From assembly GCF_008727875.1 (NCBI RefSeq), contig NZ_VTWS01000003.1:558001-622000 (forward strand): DNA of 64,000 nt, in the 5' to 3' direction. The position numbers and the translations under genes are program-made. The stretch is from Larkinella humicola (lineage in GTDB: Bacteria > Bacteroidota > Bacteroidia > Cytophagales > Spirosomataceae). Positions within the stretch are counted from its first letter, which is position 1, and every line of letters starts with the position of its first letter. This document shows, piece after piece, positions 10,366-19,939 of the stretch. The notes below the pieces were generated by a model, which saw only the letters and a program-made list of their open reading frames with translations, did no database searches and was not told where the DNA came from.

Positions 10366-10691
10366 ACTTGTATGGATTTTTTAAAAGCTAACCACCACTA
10401 GACTAAACAACTTTTACGCAACTATCATTCACGGGTGTGATTGCCCGCACACCCTGTACACGTTATGTAGCTGATCGCAAATCATCCTGCGCTTCTTAGG
10501 AAGAGAAAGAAAACCGGTTTTGGCAATGTAAAAGCGCATATGCATAAAAAACAAGCACGTAGGTTGAGGATTTCAACCGTGTACTTGTAGCTTTTCAGAA
10601 ATATATGAGTTTTGGCGTCACACCGGAAAATCCGTTTAGCGAATTAGTACTACCGGTCGATTCGACTGAACCGACCGGTAAACCATTTTTA
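10366..10691 (-). promoter_or_regulatory. Structured rpoB-rpoC spacer (326 bases, no gene)
   Basis: No open reading frame is apparent. On the minus strand the spacer holds three hairpins. The first, just after the rpoB stop, is a 9-bp stem (10680-10672 with 10659-10651) without a T run. The second is terminator-like, at 10546-10587. The third, in the rpoC leader, is a 7-bp stem (10454-10448 with 10439-10433). A 12-base palindrome AAAACCGGTTTT lies at 10510-10521. A weak promoter-like TTG-N21-TACATTG sits just after the second hairpin. Confidence 0.6.
10546..10587 (-). terminator. Terminator-like hairpin inside the rpoB-rpoC spacer
   Basis: On the minus strand CAAGTAC (10587-10581) pairs with GTGCTTG (10558-10552, one wobble), and GGTTGA (10578-10573) pairs with TCAACC (10567-10562). 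A short internal loop separates the two helices and the apical loop is small. Six T residues follow directly (10551-10546). This is the form of an intrinsic terminator, in a position where one is not expected. Confidence 0.7.
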
Positions 10692-13600
10692 TTAATCCAT
10701 CGTCACCTCAAGGGCCAGACCGCGTAGCTCGTGTACCAACACGTTGAACGATTCCGGAATATTCGGTTTCGGCAGATTTTCGCCTTTTACGATGGCTTCG
10801 TATGCTTTAGCCCGGCCCACGACATCGTCGGATTTAACGGTCAGGATTTCCTGAAGAATGTGCGATGCCCCGAATGCTTCGAGCGCCCAAACTTCCATTT
10901 CACCAAACCGCTGACCTCCAAACTGTGCCTTACCACCCAACGGCTGTTGCGTAATGAGTGAGTACGGTCCAATCGAACGGGCGTGCATTTTATCATCCAC
11001 TAAGTGACCCAGTTTCAGCATGTAAATAACACCCACGGTAACCTTCTGATCGAAACGTTCGCCCGACAACCCGTCGTGGAGATACGTACGGCCAAACGAA
11101 GGCAACCCGGCATCATTCAGTTCCGAAACCACCTGGTCTTCCGTTGCTCCGTCGAAAATGGGCGTAGCGTATTTGCGACCCAATTTCAAACCGGCCCAAC
11201 CGAGTACGGTTTCGTAAATCTGACCCAAGTTCATCCGGGAAGGTACACCCAGGGGGTTCAGAACGATGTCGACCGGCGATCCATCAGAGAGGAACGGCAT
11301 GTCCTCATCCCGAACGATCCGGGCTACAACCCCTTTGTTCCCGTGACGACCGGCCATCTTGTCACCCACTTTCAGCTTGCGCTTCTTGGCAACATAGACT
11401 TTTGCCAGCTTCACAATACCGGCCGGTAGTTCGTCACCCACTTCGAGCGTAAAACGTTCGCGCTTGAAGCGTCCGGTGATTTCGTTCCGACGGTTGTTGT
11501 AATTTTTAACCATCTGGGTCAGCAACTTGTTCGTATGCGGATCATCGGTCCATCCTTCGATCAACAGGTCACCCAACAGGTTCACTTCTTCCGGAACGGA
11601 ATAGCTGCTTTCGTCACGATACGGGTTTTTGTCCGGGAACAGGTTATCCGTGATGTTCTTCCGGGTAAACTTAACGCCTTTGCTCGTGATGTTATCGCCG
11701 AATTTGTGGTTGATTCCCTGCGAAGTCTTCCCTTCCAGCAACGTCGACATCTTGTTGATCATGCGCTCGCGCACACCGACCAACTCCCGGCTATACCGTT
11801 TCATCAACGCCTTAATCTCATCCTTGTGCTTCGAGCGTTCGTCTTTGTTCGGACGCGAGAACAGCTTCGTATCAATGACGACACCTTTCAGCGACGGCGG
11901 TGCTTTTTTGGAAGCATCCTTCACGTCACCGGCTTTGTCACCAAAAATAGCACGGAGCAGTTTTTCTTCCGGCGTCGGATCGCTTTCTCCTTTTGGCGTA
12001 ATTTTACCAATCAGAATATCGCCTTCCTTCACTTCCGTACCGACGCGAACAATCCCGTTTTCGTCGAGGTTCTTCACGGTTTCTTCCGAAACGTTCGGAA
12101 TTTCAGCCGTCAGTTCCTCTTCACCACGCTTGGTATCACGAACTTCGAGTTCGAACTCTTCAATGTGGATCGACGTAAAGATGTCTTCGCGAACAACGCG
12201 CTCCGAAATCACAATCGCATCCTCAAAGTTATAGCCCTGCCAAGGCATGAAGGCCACCTTCATGTTCCGGCCCAGCGCCAGCTCACCACCTTCGGTTGCG
12301 TATCCTTCGCAAAGCGGTTCGCCTTTTTTCACTTTCTGACCTTTCAGAACCATCGGCCGCAGGTTGATACAGGTATCCTGGTTCGTCCGGCGGAATTTAA
12401 TCAGGTTGTAGGTCTTCAGATCATCATCAAAGCTGATCAACCGCTGATCGTCGGCCAGATCGTAGCGAACCACAATTTTGGTCGAATCCACAAACTCGAT
12501 CACCCCGTTTTCTTCGGCAATAACCAGAGCACGGGAGTCGATCGCAACGCGTCCTTCCAGACCGGTTCCGACAATCGGTGCCTGCGGGCGGAGCAGCGGA
12601 ACTGCCTGCCGTTGCATGTTCGATCCCATCAGGGCCCGGTTGGCATCATCGTGTTCCAGGAACGGAATCATCGAAGCGGCCACCGAGACAATCTGGTTCG
12701 GCGCAATATCCATATAGGTAATGCTCGACGGTTCCGAGATGGGGAAGTCACCTTCAAAACGTGACTTGATCCGGTCGCCCGTCAGCACTCCTTTCGTATC
12801 GACCTGCGTATTCGCCTGGGCAATGTAGTGCGTATCTTCTTCTTCGGCAGTCAGGTATTTCACCGGGATATCGGGCACGACTTTACCGCTGTCAATAATG
12901 CGGTAAGGCGTTTCGATGAAGCCCATACTGTTTACCTTCGCGTAGACGCAAAGCGACGAAATCAAACCGATGTTCGGTCCTTCCGGCGTTTCAATCGTAC
13001 ACAGGCGACCGTAGTGCGTATAGTGAACGTCACGTACCTCAAAACCGGCCCGCTCGCGCGACAGGCCACCGGGTCCGAGTGCCGACATCCGGCGTTTGTG
13101 CGTCACTTCGGCCAGCGGGTTTGTCTGGTCCATGAACTGCGACAACTGGTTCGTACCGAAGAACGAGTTGATGACCGAGGACAAGGTCCGGGCATTGATC
13201 AAATCGACCGGTTTGAAATCTTCGTTGTCCCGAACGTTCATCCGTTCTTTGATCGTCCGCGCCATCCGGGCCAGACCGACACCAAATTGGGCGTACAATT
13301 GCTCACCGACCGTCCGGACGCGCCGGTTGCTCAAGTGGTCAATGTCATCGACAACGGCTTTGGAGTTGATCAGACCGATCAGGTATTTCACGATGGAAAC
13401 GATATCCTCCGTCGTCAGTACCTTCGTATCGGGCGCTACATCCAGACCCAGTTTTTTATTGATCCGATACCGTCCAACATCGCCCAAATCATAGCGTTTG
13501 TCCGAGAAGAACAAACTTTGAATGATTTCACGGGCGGTTTGCTCATCCGGAGCCTCGGTGTTCCGAAGCTGACGGTAGATTTGCTCAACGGCTTCTTTCT

Positions 13601-14555
13601 CCGAGTTGGAGCTATCTTTCTGCAGGGTGTTGTAGATGATGTTGTAATCAGCGACGTTCATATCCTCCTTGTGCAGGATGATCGACTTCTGTCCTGAATC
13701 AGTAATGGTGTCGATGTGATCAGCCGCGATGACGGAATCACGCTCCATCAATACCTCATTCCGGCTGATTGACACCACTTCTCCCGTATCTTCATCCACA
13801 AAATCTTCCGTCCACGTCCGCAAAACCCGGGCAGCTAGCCGACGGCCCACTACTTTTTTCAGGTTTGCCGGCGTTGCCGGTATTTCTTCAGATAAACCGA
13901 ACAAGTCCAGGATTTCCTTATCCGAACCAAAGCCAATGGCACGCAGCAACGTCGTTACCGGAAATTTCTTTTTCCGGTCGATGTAAGCATACATGACGTT
14001 GTTGACATCAGTCGAGAATTCAATCCACGATCCTTTGAACGGAATGATCCGTGCTGAATACAGTTTCGTACCGTTGGTGTGCTTGCTCATCGAGAAGAAC
14101 ACACCCGGTGAACGGTGTAATTGAGAAACAATTACGCGTTCGGCTCCGTTGATGACAAACGAACCTTTCGCGGTCATATACGGAATATTTCCTAAAAATA
14201 CTTCCTGCTCAATGGTTTCGAAGTCTTCGTTATCCGCATCGTTACAGGAAAGTCGTAATTTTGCCTTCAGGGGCACCGAATACGTCAAACCCCGGTCGAT
14301 ACACTCATCGACCGAATATTTCGGGGGATCCACCGAATAATCGATAAACTCCAGCACGAAATTCTCGCGGGAATCAGAAATCGGAAAATTTTCTTGAAAA
14401 ACTTTAAACAAACCTTCTTTCGAACGATTATCAGAAGGGGTGTCTAACTGAAAAAAATCTTGGAAAGATTGTATCTGAACATCCAAAAAATCCGGATATT
14501 CGATCACTGGTTTGATTTTCGCAAAGCTTATACGCGTGGTTGTTTTCGTAGCCAA
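10692..14555 (-). CDS. rpoB: DNA-directed RNA polymerase subunit beta
   Basis: This is the 1287-residue beta subunit of the core polymerase. It starts [20 protein letters not shown]. The rifampicin pocket is intact ([20 protein letters not shown], then [16 protein letters not shown]), with the Asp, His and Ser whose changes give resistance all wild type. Other landmarks are [29 protein letters not shown] and the C-terminal [20 protein letters not shown]. It lies 200 bases after rplL, behind the rplL terminator and a long leader hairpin. Confidence 0.99.
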   Translation of the reverse strand: MATKTTTRISFAKIKPVIEYPDFLDVQIQSFQDFFQLDTPSDNRSKEGLFKVFQENFPISDSRENFVLEFIDYSVDPPKYSVDECIDRGLTYSVPLKAKLRLSCNDADNEDFETIEQEVFLGNIPYMTAKGSFVINGAERVIVSQLHRSPGVFFSMSKHTNGTKLYSARIIPFKGSWIEFSTDVNNVMYAYIDRKKKFPVTTLLRAIGFGSDKEILDLFGLSEEIPATPANLKKVVGRRLAARVLRTWTEDFVDEDTGEVVSISRNEVLMERDSVIAADHIDTITDSGQKSIILHKEDMNVADYNIIYNTLQKDSSNSEKEAVEQIYRQLRNTEAPDEQTAREIIQSLFFSDKRYDLGDVGRYRINKKLGLDVAPDTKVLTTEDIVSIVKYLIGLINSKAVVDDIDHLSNRRVRTVGEQLYAQFGVGLARMARTIKERMNVRDNEDFKPVDLINARTLSSVINSFFGTNQLSQFMDQTNPLAEVTHKRRMSALGPGGLSRERAGFEVRDVHYTHYGRLCTIETPEGPNIGLISSLCVYAKVNSMGFIETPYRIIDSGKVVPDIPVKYLTAEEEDTHYIAQANTQVDTKGVLTGDRIKSRFEGDFPISEPSSITYMDIAPNQIVSVAASMIPFLEHDDANRALMGSNMQRQAVPLLRPQAPIVGTGLEGRVAIDSRALVIAEENGVIEFVDSTKIVVRYDLADDQRLISFDDDLKTYNLIKFRRTNQDTCINLRPMVLKGQKVKKGEPLCEGYATEGGELALGRNMKVAFMPWQGYNFEDAIVISERVVREDIFTSIHIEEFELEVRDTKRGEEELTAEIPNVSEETVKNLDENGIVRVGTEVKEGDILIGKITPKGESDPTPEEKLLRAIFGDKAGDVKDASKKAPPSLKGVVIDTKLFSRPNKDERSKHKDEIKALMKRYSRELVGVRERMINKMSTLLEGKTSQGINHKFGDNITSKGVKFTRKNITDNLFPDKNPYRDESSYSVPEEVNLLGDLLIEGWTDDPHTNKLLTQMVKNYNNRRNEITGRFKRERFTLEVGDELPAGIVKLAKVYVAKKRKLKVGDKMAGRHGNKGVVARIVRDEDMPFLSDGSPVDIVLNPLGVPSRMNLGQIYETVLGWAGLKLGRKYATPIFDGATEDQVVSELNDAGLPSFGRTYLHDGLSGERFDQKVTVGVIYMLKLGHLVDDKMHARSIGPYSLITQQPLGGKAQFGGQRFGEMEVWALEAFGASHILQEILTVKSDDVVGRAKAYEAIVKGENLPKPNIPESFNVLVHELRGLALEVTMD

Positions 14556-14594
14556 GACTTCGTTGCGTTTAGTGATAGTGATCGAGATTGACTC

Positions 14595-14633
14595 GTCCGC
14601 TTACTTTTGGTACACAAAAGGGCGTAAACGGAC
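14595..14633 (-). promoter_or_regulatory. Leader hairpin upstream of rpoB
   Basis: GTCCGCTTAC (14595-14604) pairs with GTAAACGGAC (14624-14633) through 10 bp (one U-G wobble in the minus RNA). TTTTG/CAAAA inside extends it by 5 bp past a small bulge. It lies 40 bases before the rpoB ATG with no T run, so it may be a regulatory or RNA-processing structure rather than a terminator. Confidence 0.5.
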
Positions 14634-14697
14634 AACGTAATATACAGGAAAATAGTTTGCTTTCCCGTGTGTACAGCGCAAAACTCCCCAAACAGGA

Positions 14698-14721
14698 AAA
14701 GACCTGACAGATGCCAGGCCT
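14698..14721 (-). terminator. Probable (attenuating) terminator after rplL
   Basis: On the minus strand AGGCCTG (14721-14715) pairs with CAGGTCT (14706-14700), with one wobble and an 8-base loop. T residues follow. It lies between rplL and rpoB, where partial termination is known in other bacteria. Confidence 0.65.
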
Positions 14722-14755
14722 ATTCCCGGGGGAGAATGTGATGCCCCAAGCAGGG

Positions 14756-15136
14756 TTATTTCACTTCAACTTCTGCTCCGGCTTCTTCCAGTTGCTTGCG
14801 CAGCGCTTCGGCTTCGTCTTTTGCAACACCTTCTTTCACTGGTTTTGGAGCTGTGTCAACCAATTCCTTGGCTTCTTTCAGGCCCAGACCGGTCAGGTCT
14901 TTCACCAATTTCACAACGGCCAGTTTGCTGGCGCCTGCTGCTTTCAGGATCACGTCAAAAGACGTTTTCTCAGGAGCGGCTGCCACTTCTTCACCGCCAC
15001 CACCACCGGCTACCATTACTGGTGCTGCTGCTGCTGGTTCGATGCCGTATTCATCTTTCAGAATAGCAGCCAGTTCGTTAACTTCTTTTACCGTCAGGTT
15101 GACAAGCTGCTCCGCGAACGCTTTCAAATCTGCCAT
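14756..15136 (-). CDS. rplL: 50S ribosomal protein L7/L12
   Basis: L7/L12 forms the flexible ribosomal stalk that recruits translation factors, binding as dimers to L10. The 126-residue acidic protein has an N-terminal dimerisation helix ([19 protein letters not shown]), an Ala/Gly-rich hinge (about 38-55) and a conserved C-terminal domain with [19 protein letters not shown]. It is last in the rplK-rplA-rplJ-rplL series, about 95 bases after rplJ, and is followed by a probable terminator. Confidence 0.99.
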   Translation of the reverse strand: MADLKAFAEQLVNLTVKEVNELAAILKDEYGIEPAAAAPVMVAGGGGGEEVAAAPEKTSFDVILKAAGASKLAVVKLVKDLTGLGLKEAKELVDTAPKPVKEGVAKDEAEALRKQLEEAGAEVEVK

Positions 15137-15230
15137 TTTCGTATTCTTGATTAGATTGTTACAAAATTGATTTAAAACTGTACCCAGGGACCGGGGCGAT
15201 TAGCCGTTAATCCGTGAGCATTGTATTGCG

Positions 15231-15767
15231 TCAGGCGGCTTCCCGCTCCGACAGTGTTTTGAGGATACCGGCCAGTTTGTTGCCACCACTCTGCAAACCA
15301 GAAATAACATTCTTGGCAGGTGATTGCAGCAAGGCGATAACGTCGCCGATGAGTTCGTTCTTGGTTTTCAGTGTCAACAGCGTCTCTAATTGGTCGTGAC
15401 CAATAAACAGGCTGTAATCGACCGATGCGCCTTTCAGCTTCAGCTTGTCATTACCGGCTTCTTTGCGGTATTGTTTGATCAGCTTGGCTGGAACTTTACC
15501 CGATTCTGCGTGGAACATGACACCGGAGAATCCCGTTAATACAGCCTCATCAAAGGAAGCATAGTCGGTTTCCAGCGTTTCCAGTGCTTTCCGGATCAGT
15601 GTGTTTTTGATAACCCGGTATTCGATACCCTGGTCGAAACACATCCGACGCAGTTTGTTTACTTCGGCAACCGACATGCCACTGGCATCGGTGATATAGA
15701 AGTAGGGAACCGTCTTGAACTTCTCGCTCAGTTCCTCAATAATCGCTCCTTTTTCTTCCCGTGTCAT
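15231..15767 (-). CDS. rplJ: 50S ribosomal protein L10
   Basis: L10 anchors the L7/L12 dimers at the stalk base. I place the start at the ATG at 15767 (MTREEKGAIIEELSEKF), giving 178 residues and a start one base after the rplA stop. A start at 15797 would overlap rplA and add ten atypical residues. The family segments YRVIKNTLIRKALE and GFSGVMFHAESGKVPAK are present. No room is left upstream for a classical L10 leader, so autoregulation, if any, must act elsewhere in the transcript. Confidence 0.97.
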   Translation of the reverse strand: MTREEKGAIIEELSEKFKTVPYFYITDASGMSVAEVNKLRRMCFDQGIEYRVIKNTLIRKALETLETDYASFDEAVLTGFSGVMFHAESGKVPAKLIKQYRKEAGNDKLKLKGASVDYSLFIGHDQLETLLTLKTKNELIGDVIALLQSPAKNVISGLQSGGNKLAGILKTLSEREAA

Positions 15768-15768
15768 G

Positions 15769-16467
15769 TTACAGTCCTGATACCGTCGTTTTATCAATTA
15801 CTACACTCGGACTCATCGTGCTTGACAAATGAATCGTTCTTACATACGTACCTTTTGAGGACGATGGCTTCAGGCGCAGCAGGGTTGCAATAATTTCCTG
15901 TGCGTTTTCGGCCAGTTTGTCCGGGTCGAACGACACTTTACCAATACCGGCGTGAATGATTCCGAATTTATCGACTTTGAAGTCGATTTTACCGGCTTTC
16001 ACTTCACGAACCGCCTTGCCTACTTCCGGCGTTACCGTACCCGATTTCGGGTTTGGCATCAAACCGCGCGGCCCCAGAACCCGGCCCAGTTTACCAACTT
16101 TAGCCATAACGTTCGGCATAGTGATGATCACGTCGACGTCCGTCCAGCCTTGTTCGATTTTGGTAATGTACTCGTCCAGCCCCACGAAATCAGCACCCGC
16201 TTCTTTCGCTTCAGCTTCTTTATCCGGTGTGCACAGTACCAATACACGAACGGTTTTACCCGTACCGTGAGGCAGTGTAGCTACACCCCGTACCATTTGA
16301 TCCGCTTTCCGGGGGTCAACGCCCAAACGAACGTCGATGTCTACGGAAGCGTCAAACTTCGTATACGAGATTGTCTTTAAAATCTCGGCAGCCTGCGCCA
16401 ATGAGTACTCTTTCGCAACTTCGTATTTGCTCAGAGCATCCTTTTGTTTTTTAGTCAATTTTCCCAT
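15769..16467 (-). CDS. rplA: 50S ribosomal protein L1
   Basis: L1 forms the mobile L1 stalk near the E site and in many bacteria represses its own operon. The 232-residue protein has normal length. It begins [20 protein letters not shown] and contains [19 protein letters not shown] and [18 protein letters not shown], both diagnostic. It follows rplK by 27 bases and abuts rplJ. Confidence 0.99.
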   Translation of the reverse strand: MGKLTKKQKDALSKYEVAKEYSLAQAAEILKTISYTKFDASVDIDVRLGVDPRKADQMVRGVATLPHGTGKTVRVLVLCTPDKEAEAKEAGADFVGLDEYITKIEQGWTDVDVIITMPNVMAKVGKLGRVLGPRGLMPNPKSGTVTPEVGKAVREVKAGKIDFKVDKFGIIHAGIGKVSFDPDKLAENAQEIIATLLRLKPSSSKGTYVRTIHLSSTMSPSVVIDKTTVSGL

Positions 16468-16494
16468 TATCTTCTCTGAATTTGACTGCTGAAA

Positions 16495-16938
16495 TTAATT
16501 GTCCCAGGGAGCTTTCCCCGATACCGTGATGCCCATACTCCGGGCGGTACCGGCAATCATCTTCATCGCTGATTCGATGGTAAAGGCGTTCAGATCCGGC
16601 ATTTTCGTTTCAGCAATCTGCCGAACTTGATCCCAGGTTACTGAGCCAACTTTATTCCGGTTCGGCTGGGCCGACGCGGTTTTGACTTTGGCAGCCTCCA
16701 TCAACAGGATGGGTGCAGGCGGTGTTTTGATGACAAATTCAAACGATTTGTCTTTGTAGTACGTGATCAGTACCGGAAGGACCATGCCTGCCTTGTCCTG
16801 CGTCCGTCCGTTGAACTGCTTGCAGAATTCCATGATGTTCAAACCCTTGGAACCCAACGCTGGTCCGATCGGAGGAGAGGGATTGGCAGCACCACCCTTC
16901 ACCTGCAATTTCACGTAGCCAACTACTTCTTTTGCCAT
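16495..16938 (-). CDS. rplK: 50S ribosomal protein L11
   Basis: L11 binds the GTPase-associated region of 23S rRNA and is the target region of thiostrepton. The 147-residue protein shows [20 protein letters not shown] at the N-terminal domain, including the proline-rich hinge. The C-terminal RNA-binding part includes [12 protein letters not shown]. It follows nusG by 85 bases in the conserved order nusG-rplK-rplA. Confidence 0.99.
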   Translation of the reverse strand: MAKEVVGYVKLQVKGGAANPSPPIGPALGSKGLNIMEFCKQFNGRTQDKAGMVLPVLITYYKDKSFEFVIKTPPAPILLMEAAKVKTASAQPNRNKVGSVTWDQVRQIAETKMPDLNAFTIESAMKMIAGTARSMGITVSGKAPWDN

Positions 16939-17023
16939 TGCTTCTGGTTTGTTACGCTAAGCCCTGCGAATGACTGTCCGTCCAGTGGGAAGCATACGAC
17001 GGCATGGTCTCGGGCATAGCCAG

Positions 17024-17581
17024 TTAATTTTCCTTTTCTACTTGTGCGTAACTCAGCTCTACAGGGGTATTTCTGCCGAAAATTTTGACCACCACATTCA
17101 GCTTCTTCCGTTCGTCGAACACTTCTTCGACGGTTCCGATAAACCCACTGAACGGGCCATCAACCACTTTTACCGACTCTCCTTTAATAAACGATACCGT
17201 AGGGGTTGTCACTTCCTGAGTTACCTCATCGACTTTCCCTAAAATACGGTTTACCTCAGCCTGTCGCAACGGAACCGGTATTTTGGTCGGGCCGTTGGCA
17301 TTTCCCAGAAAACCCAGAACACCAGGCATGCTGGTAATCAAGTGGGAAACTTCGCCGTTGGAGAGATCGGCTGAAATTAAAATATAGCCCGGAAAGAACG
17401 TTTTCTCACGAACCCGCTTTTTTCCGTTCCGCATTTCGTATACTTTTTCAGACGGGATCAGAATCTGAGGAACAAAGTCACCCAATCCTTGTCTGGCAAT
17501 TTCATTTTCCAGATAAGACTTGACTTTCTTTTCCTGGCCAGAAATGGCCCGGACGACATACCATTTGATTCCGCTTTCCAT
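17024..17581 (-). CDS. nusG: Transcription termination/antitermination factor NusG
   Basis: NusG binds the polymerase clamp, aids processivity and couples transcription to Rho and the ribosome. The 185-residue protein starts MESGIKWYVVRAISGQEKKV (NGN domain), includes FFPGYILI, and ends with a KOW domain (SFIKGESVKVVDGPFSGFIG). Length and domains are normal. It sits between secE and rplK as in most bacteria. Confidence 0.98.
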   Translation of the reverse strand: MESGIKWYVVRAISGQEKKVKSYLENEIARQGLGDFVPQILIPSEKVYEMRNGKKRVREKTFFPGYILISADLSNGEVSHLITSMPGVLGFLGNANGPTKIPVPLRQAEVNRILGKVDEVTQEVTTPTVSFIKGESVKVVDGPFSGFIGTVEEVFDERKKLNVVVKIFGRNTPVELSYAQVEKEN

Positions 17582-17659
17582 CGTGAATTCGTTACGAATT
17601 GTAATTGTTGCTGAATGATTACCAACTCCGAATCACACAGAGACAATTATGACCTGGCA

Positions 17660-17851
17660 TCAAAACGACTGATAAAAAAGATTCAGCGCATTTTCAAACA
17701 AAAAATCGATGCCTCCTACCAGCAGTGCAAAAATCAGCGATGCAATCAAGACCAATGTTGAGCTGGCTTGCAAATCGCCAAACTTTGGCCATGTAACATT
17801 GTGCTGAACCTCCTCTAGGGAGTCTTTCAGAAATGAGGTAACCTTGTCCAT
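17660..17851 (-). CDS. secE: Preprotein translocase subunit SecE
   Basis: SecE clamps the SecY channel at the cytoplasmic membrane. I set the start at the ATG at 17851 (MDKVTSFLKDSLEEVQHNVT); extending upstream would run into the tRNA-Trp gene. The 63-residue protein has an amphipathic N-terminal helix, the conserved NVTWPKF-type motif and a single transmembrane helix (about 30-55). This is the short one-helix SecE form. It lies 13 bases after tRNA-Trp and 78 bases before nusG. Confidence 0.95.
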   Translation of the reverse strand: MDKVTSFLKDSLEEVQHNVTWPKFGDLQASSTLVLIASLIFALLVGGIDFLFENALNLFYQSF

Positions 17852-17863
17852 CTGTGATGTGAT

Positions 17864-17937
17864 TGGCACGGGTGGAGAGATTCGAACTCCCATCAACGGT
17901 TTTGGAGACCGCTATTCTACCCTTGAACTACACCCGT
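17864..17937 (-). tRNA. tRNA-Trp (anticodon CCA)
   Basis: The cloverleaf is complete. The acceptor ACGGGTG pairs with CACCCGT, the discriminator is G and the 3' CCA is encoded. The anticodon loop reads CTCCAAA and the T-arm GTTCGAATC. It is placed directly upstream of secE. Confidence 0.97.
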
Positions 17938-18041
17938 GTTTAGTTAGAAGAAAGAGAAAAGAAGTAAGACAAAAGATGCGAATCAGGCCTTTTATCTTAG
18001 CTCTTTTCTCTTTGTTCCGGTTTGCCCGCCGAAACGGACTG

Positions 18042-18070
18042 CAAAGTTACTAAATATTCAGAAAAAACAA
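18042..18070 (-). promoter_or_regulatory. Promoter of tRNA-Trp-secE-nusG
   Basis: On the minus strand TTG (18070-18068) is followed after 18 bases by TAACTTTG (18049-18042). The -33 TTG lies within the 3' arm of the tuf terminator stem. Confidence 0.7.
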
Positions 18071-18098
18071 GTGCATTCCCCGAAAGAAATGCACCTGT
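18062..18098 (-). terminator. Terminator after tuf
   Basis: On the minus strand ACAGGTGCATT (18098-18088) pairs with AATGCACTTGT (18077-18067) through 11 bp with one wobble. A T run follows. It lies 15 bases past the tuf stop. Confidence 0.88.
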
Positions 18099-18113
18099 TT
18101 TAATAGCCTTGTA

Positions 18114-19301
18114 TTAGTCGAGGATTTCTGTTACCTGACCTGCACCAACCGTCCGGCCACCTTCGCGAATAGCGAAACGAAGACCTTTCTCCATGGCGAT
18201 TTTGTTGATCAGGACAACTTCAATCGTGATGTTATCACCGGGCATAACCATCTCAACGTTTGCAGGCAGAGAGATCTCACCCGTTACGTCCGTGGTACGG
18301 AAGTAGAACTGTGGACGGTATTTGTTAAAGAACGGCGTGTGACGGCCACCTTCTTCTTTCGACAGAACGTAAACCTCCGCTTTGAATTTAGCGTGTGGTT
18401 TTACGGAGCCTGGCTTGCAAATAACCATACCACGACGGATATCGGTTTTTTCAATACCACGCAACAGCAAACCTACGTTGTCACCGGCTTCACCACGGTC
18501 CAGAATTTTCCGGAACATTTCAACCCCCGTAACAACTGATTTCATGTTTTCGGCACCCATACCCAGAATCTCAACCTGCTCGCCAGAGTTGATGATTCCG
18601 CGTTCGATCCGACCTGTAGCCACCGTACCACGACCTGTGATGGAGAACACGTCTTCCACCGGCATCAGGAACGGAAGTTCGGTCTGACGTGGAGGCAGCG
18701 GAATGTAGCTGTCAACGTTAGACATCAGATCTTCGATGGTAGCCACCCATTTGGCATCGCCATTCAGACCACCCAAAGCAGAACCCTGGATCACCGGAAT
18801 GTTGTCACCATCGTATTCGTAGAAGCTCAGCAGTTCGCGGATTTCCATTTCAACGAGTTCCAGAAGTTCCGGATCGTCGACCATGTCCACTTTGTTCATG
18901 AAAACAACCAGCTGAGGTACACCTACCTGACGAGCCAGCAGAATGTGCTCGCGGGTCTGGGGCATTGGGCCGTCTGTGGCGGCTACAACAAGAATCGCAC
19001 CGTCCATCTGAGCAGCACCCGTAACCATGTTTTTCACATAGTCAGCGTGGCCCGGACAGTCAACGTGTGCGTAGTGACGATTTGCCGTCGAATATTCTAC
19101 GTGCGAGGTATTGATGGTAATACCACGCTCTCTTTCTTCCGGTGCGTTGTCGATGGACGAGAAGTCGCGTTTTTCGGCCAAACCTTTTTCTGACAACACT
19201 TTCGTGATGGCAGCGGTCAGGGTTGTTTTACCGTGGTCAACGTGACCAATCGTACCAATATTGACGTGCGGCTTGGAACGGTCAAAATTTTCTTTAGCCA
19301 T
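18114..19301 (-). CDS. tuf: Elongation factor Tu
   Basis: EF-Tu is the GTPase that delivers aminoacyl-tRNA to the ribosomal A site. The 395-residue protein has the P-loop [10 protein letters not shown], switch [15 protein letters not shown], the guanine-binding NKVDM and a normal three-domain length. It follows three tRNA genes (Tyr, Gly, Thr) that share its upstream promoter, and precedes tRNA-Trp-secE. This linkage of tRNAs with tuf is also known from proteobacterial tufB. Confidence 0.99.
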   Translation of the reverse strand: MAKENFDRSKPHVNIGTIGHVDHGKTTLTAAITKVLSEKGLAEKRDFSSIDNAPEERERGITINTSHVEYSTANRHYAHVDCPGHADYVKNMVTGAAQMDGAILVVAATDGPMPQTREHILLARQVGVPQLVVFMNKVDMVDDPELLELVEMEIRELLSFYEYDGDNIPVIQGSALGGLNGDAKWVATIEDLMSNVDSYIPLPPRQTELPFLMPVEDVFSITGRGTVATGRIERGIINSGEQVEILGMGAENMKSVVTGVEMFRKILDRGEAGDNVGLLLRGIEKTDIRRGMVICKPGSVKPHAKFKAEVYVLSKEEGGRHTPFFNKYRPQFYFRTTDVTGEISLPANVEMVMPGDNITIEVVLINKIAMEKGLRFAIREGGRTVGAGQVTEILD

Positions 19302-19357
19302 TGTTGGAAAAGCTTAAATTGAACTGGTTATTAATTGATTGAAATTTGGCGTTTCTG

Positions 19358-19429
<72 letters not shown>

Positions 19430-19453
19430 TTTTCTTCACTTATAACTAAGAAA

Positions 19454-19511
19454 AATGAATAATGCAGAATGAAAATGATTGACTCGTCACGTTCATTATA
19501 CACTATTCATT
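19454..19511. repeat. Imperfect inverted repeat between tRNA-Thr and tRNA-Gly
   Basis: Two 20-base arms (19454-19473 and 19492-19511) match as inverted copies at 17 of 20 positions around an 18-base spacer containing GACTCGTCA. The arms are A/T-rich and built from near-repeats of AATGAAT. It resembles the other intergenic inverted repeats in this window in layout, not in sequence. Confidence 0.55.
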
Positions 19512-19514
19512 ATC

Positions 19515-19590
19515 TGGAGCGGGAGACCGGGCTCGAACCGGCCACCTGAAGCTTGGAAGGCTACCGCTCTACCAAATGAGCTACTCCCGC
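19515..19590 (-). tRNA. tRNA-Gly (anticodon TCC)
   Basis: The acceptor GCGGGAG pairs with CTCCCGC, the discriminator is T and CCA is encoded. The anticodon loop is CTTCCAA. The anticodon stem GTAGC/GCTTC has a U-U mismatch at its second pair. The D-arm and T-arm are normal. Confidence 0.95.
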
Positions 19591-19666
19591 TTTTTGTCGG
19601 TTTATGAGTTTATTATTCCTGATCAAACCGGTAAACTCAAACCTATGCACTATTTACACTTTTACT

Positions 19667-19752
19667 TGGTGGGGAGTGGAGGATTCGAACCTCCGAAGGC
19701 GTACGCCAGCAGATTTACAGTCTGATCCATTTGGCCACTCTGGAAACTCCCC
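19667..19752 (-). tRNA. tRNA-Tyr (anticodon GTA)
   Basis: This is a class II tRNA with a long variable arm. The acceptor GGGGAGT pairs with ACTCCCC, the discriminator is A and CCA is encoded. The anticodon loop contains TGTAAA and the T-arm GGTTCGAATC. It is the first gene of the tRNA-Tyr, Gly, Thr, tuf unit. Confidence 0.96.
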
Positions 19753-19813
19753 TTTCAGTCCTTAAAAAGTACTTTTTGATGTCACTCAACCAGCACTTCT
19801 GCCAACGGAGTTG

Positions 19814-19843
19814 CAAAATTACATGCTTTTTTTGCTAAGTCAA
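19814..19843 (-). promoter_or_regulatory. Promoter of the tRNA-Tyr-Gly-Thr-tuf unit
   Basis: On the minus strand TTG (19843-19841) is followed after 19 bases by TAATTTTG (19821-19814). It lies about 60 bases upstream of tRNA-Tyr, matching the phylum consensus. Confidence 0.85.
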
Positions 19844-19888
19844 CTATTCGCTTAAAATAAATTTAGCTGAACCAATTTAGTAACAAAC

Positions 19889-19924
19889 AAAAACCGCCAC
19901 TGGCCTGCGCCAACGACGGTTTTT
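19889..19924. terminator. Terminator after the ECF/anti-sigma/barrel operon
   Basis: AAAAACCG (19889-19896) pairs with CGGTTTTT (19917-19924), with a GC-rich loop that can pair further. It lies 15 bases past the barrel-protein stop and could work in both directions. Confidence 0.75.
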
Positions 19925-19939
19925 GTCCCTCAGAAATTC

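Noticed and set aside
11535-12764. Long plus-strand open frame (409 codons) inside rpoB
   Set aside because: Antisense shadow of rpoB; composition is that of reversed codons and no start context or promoter is present.
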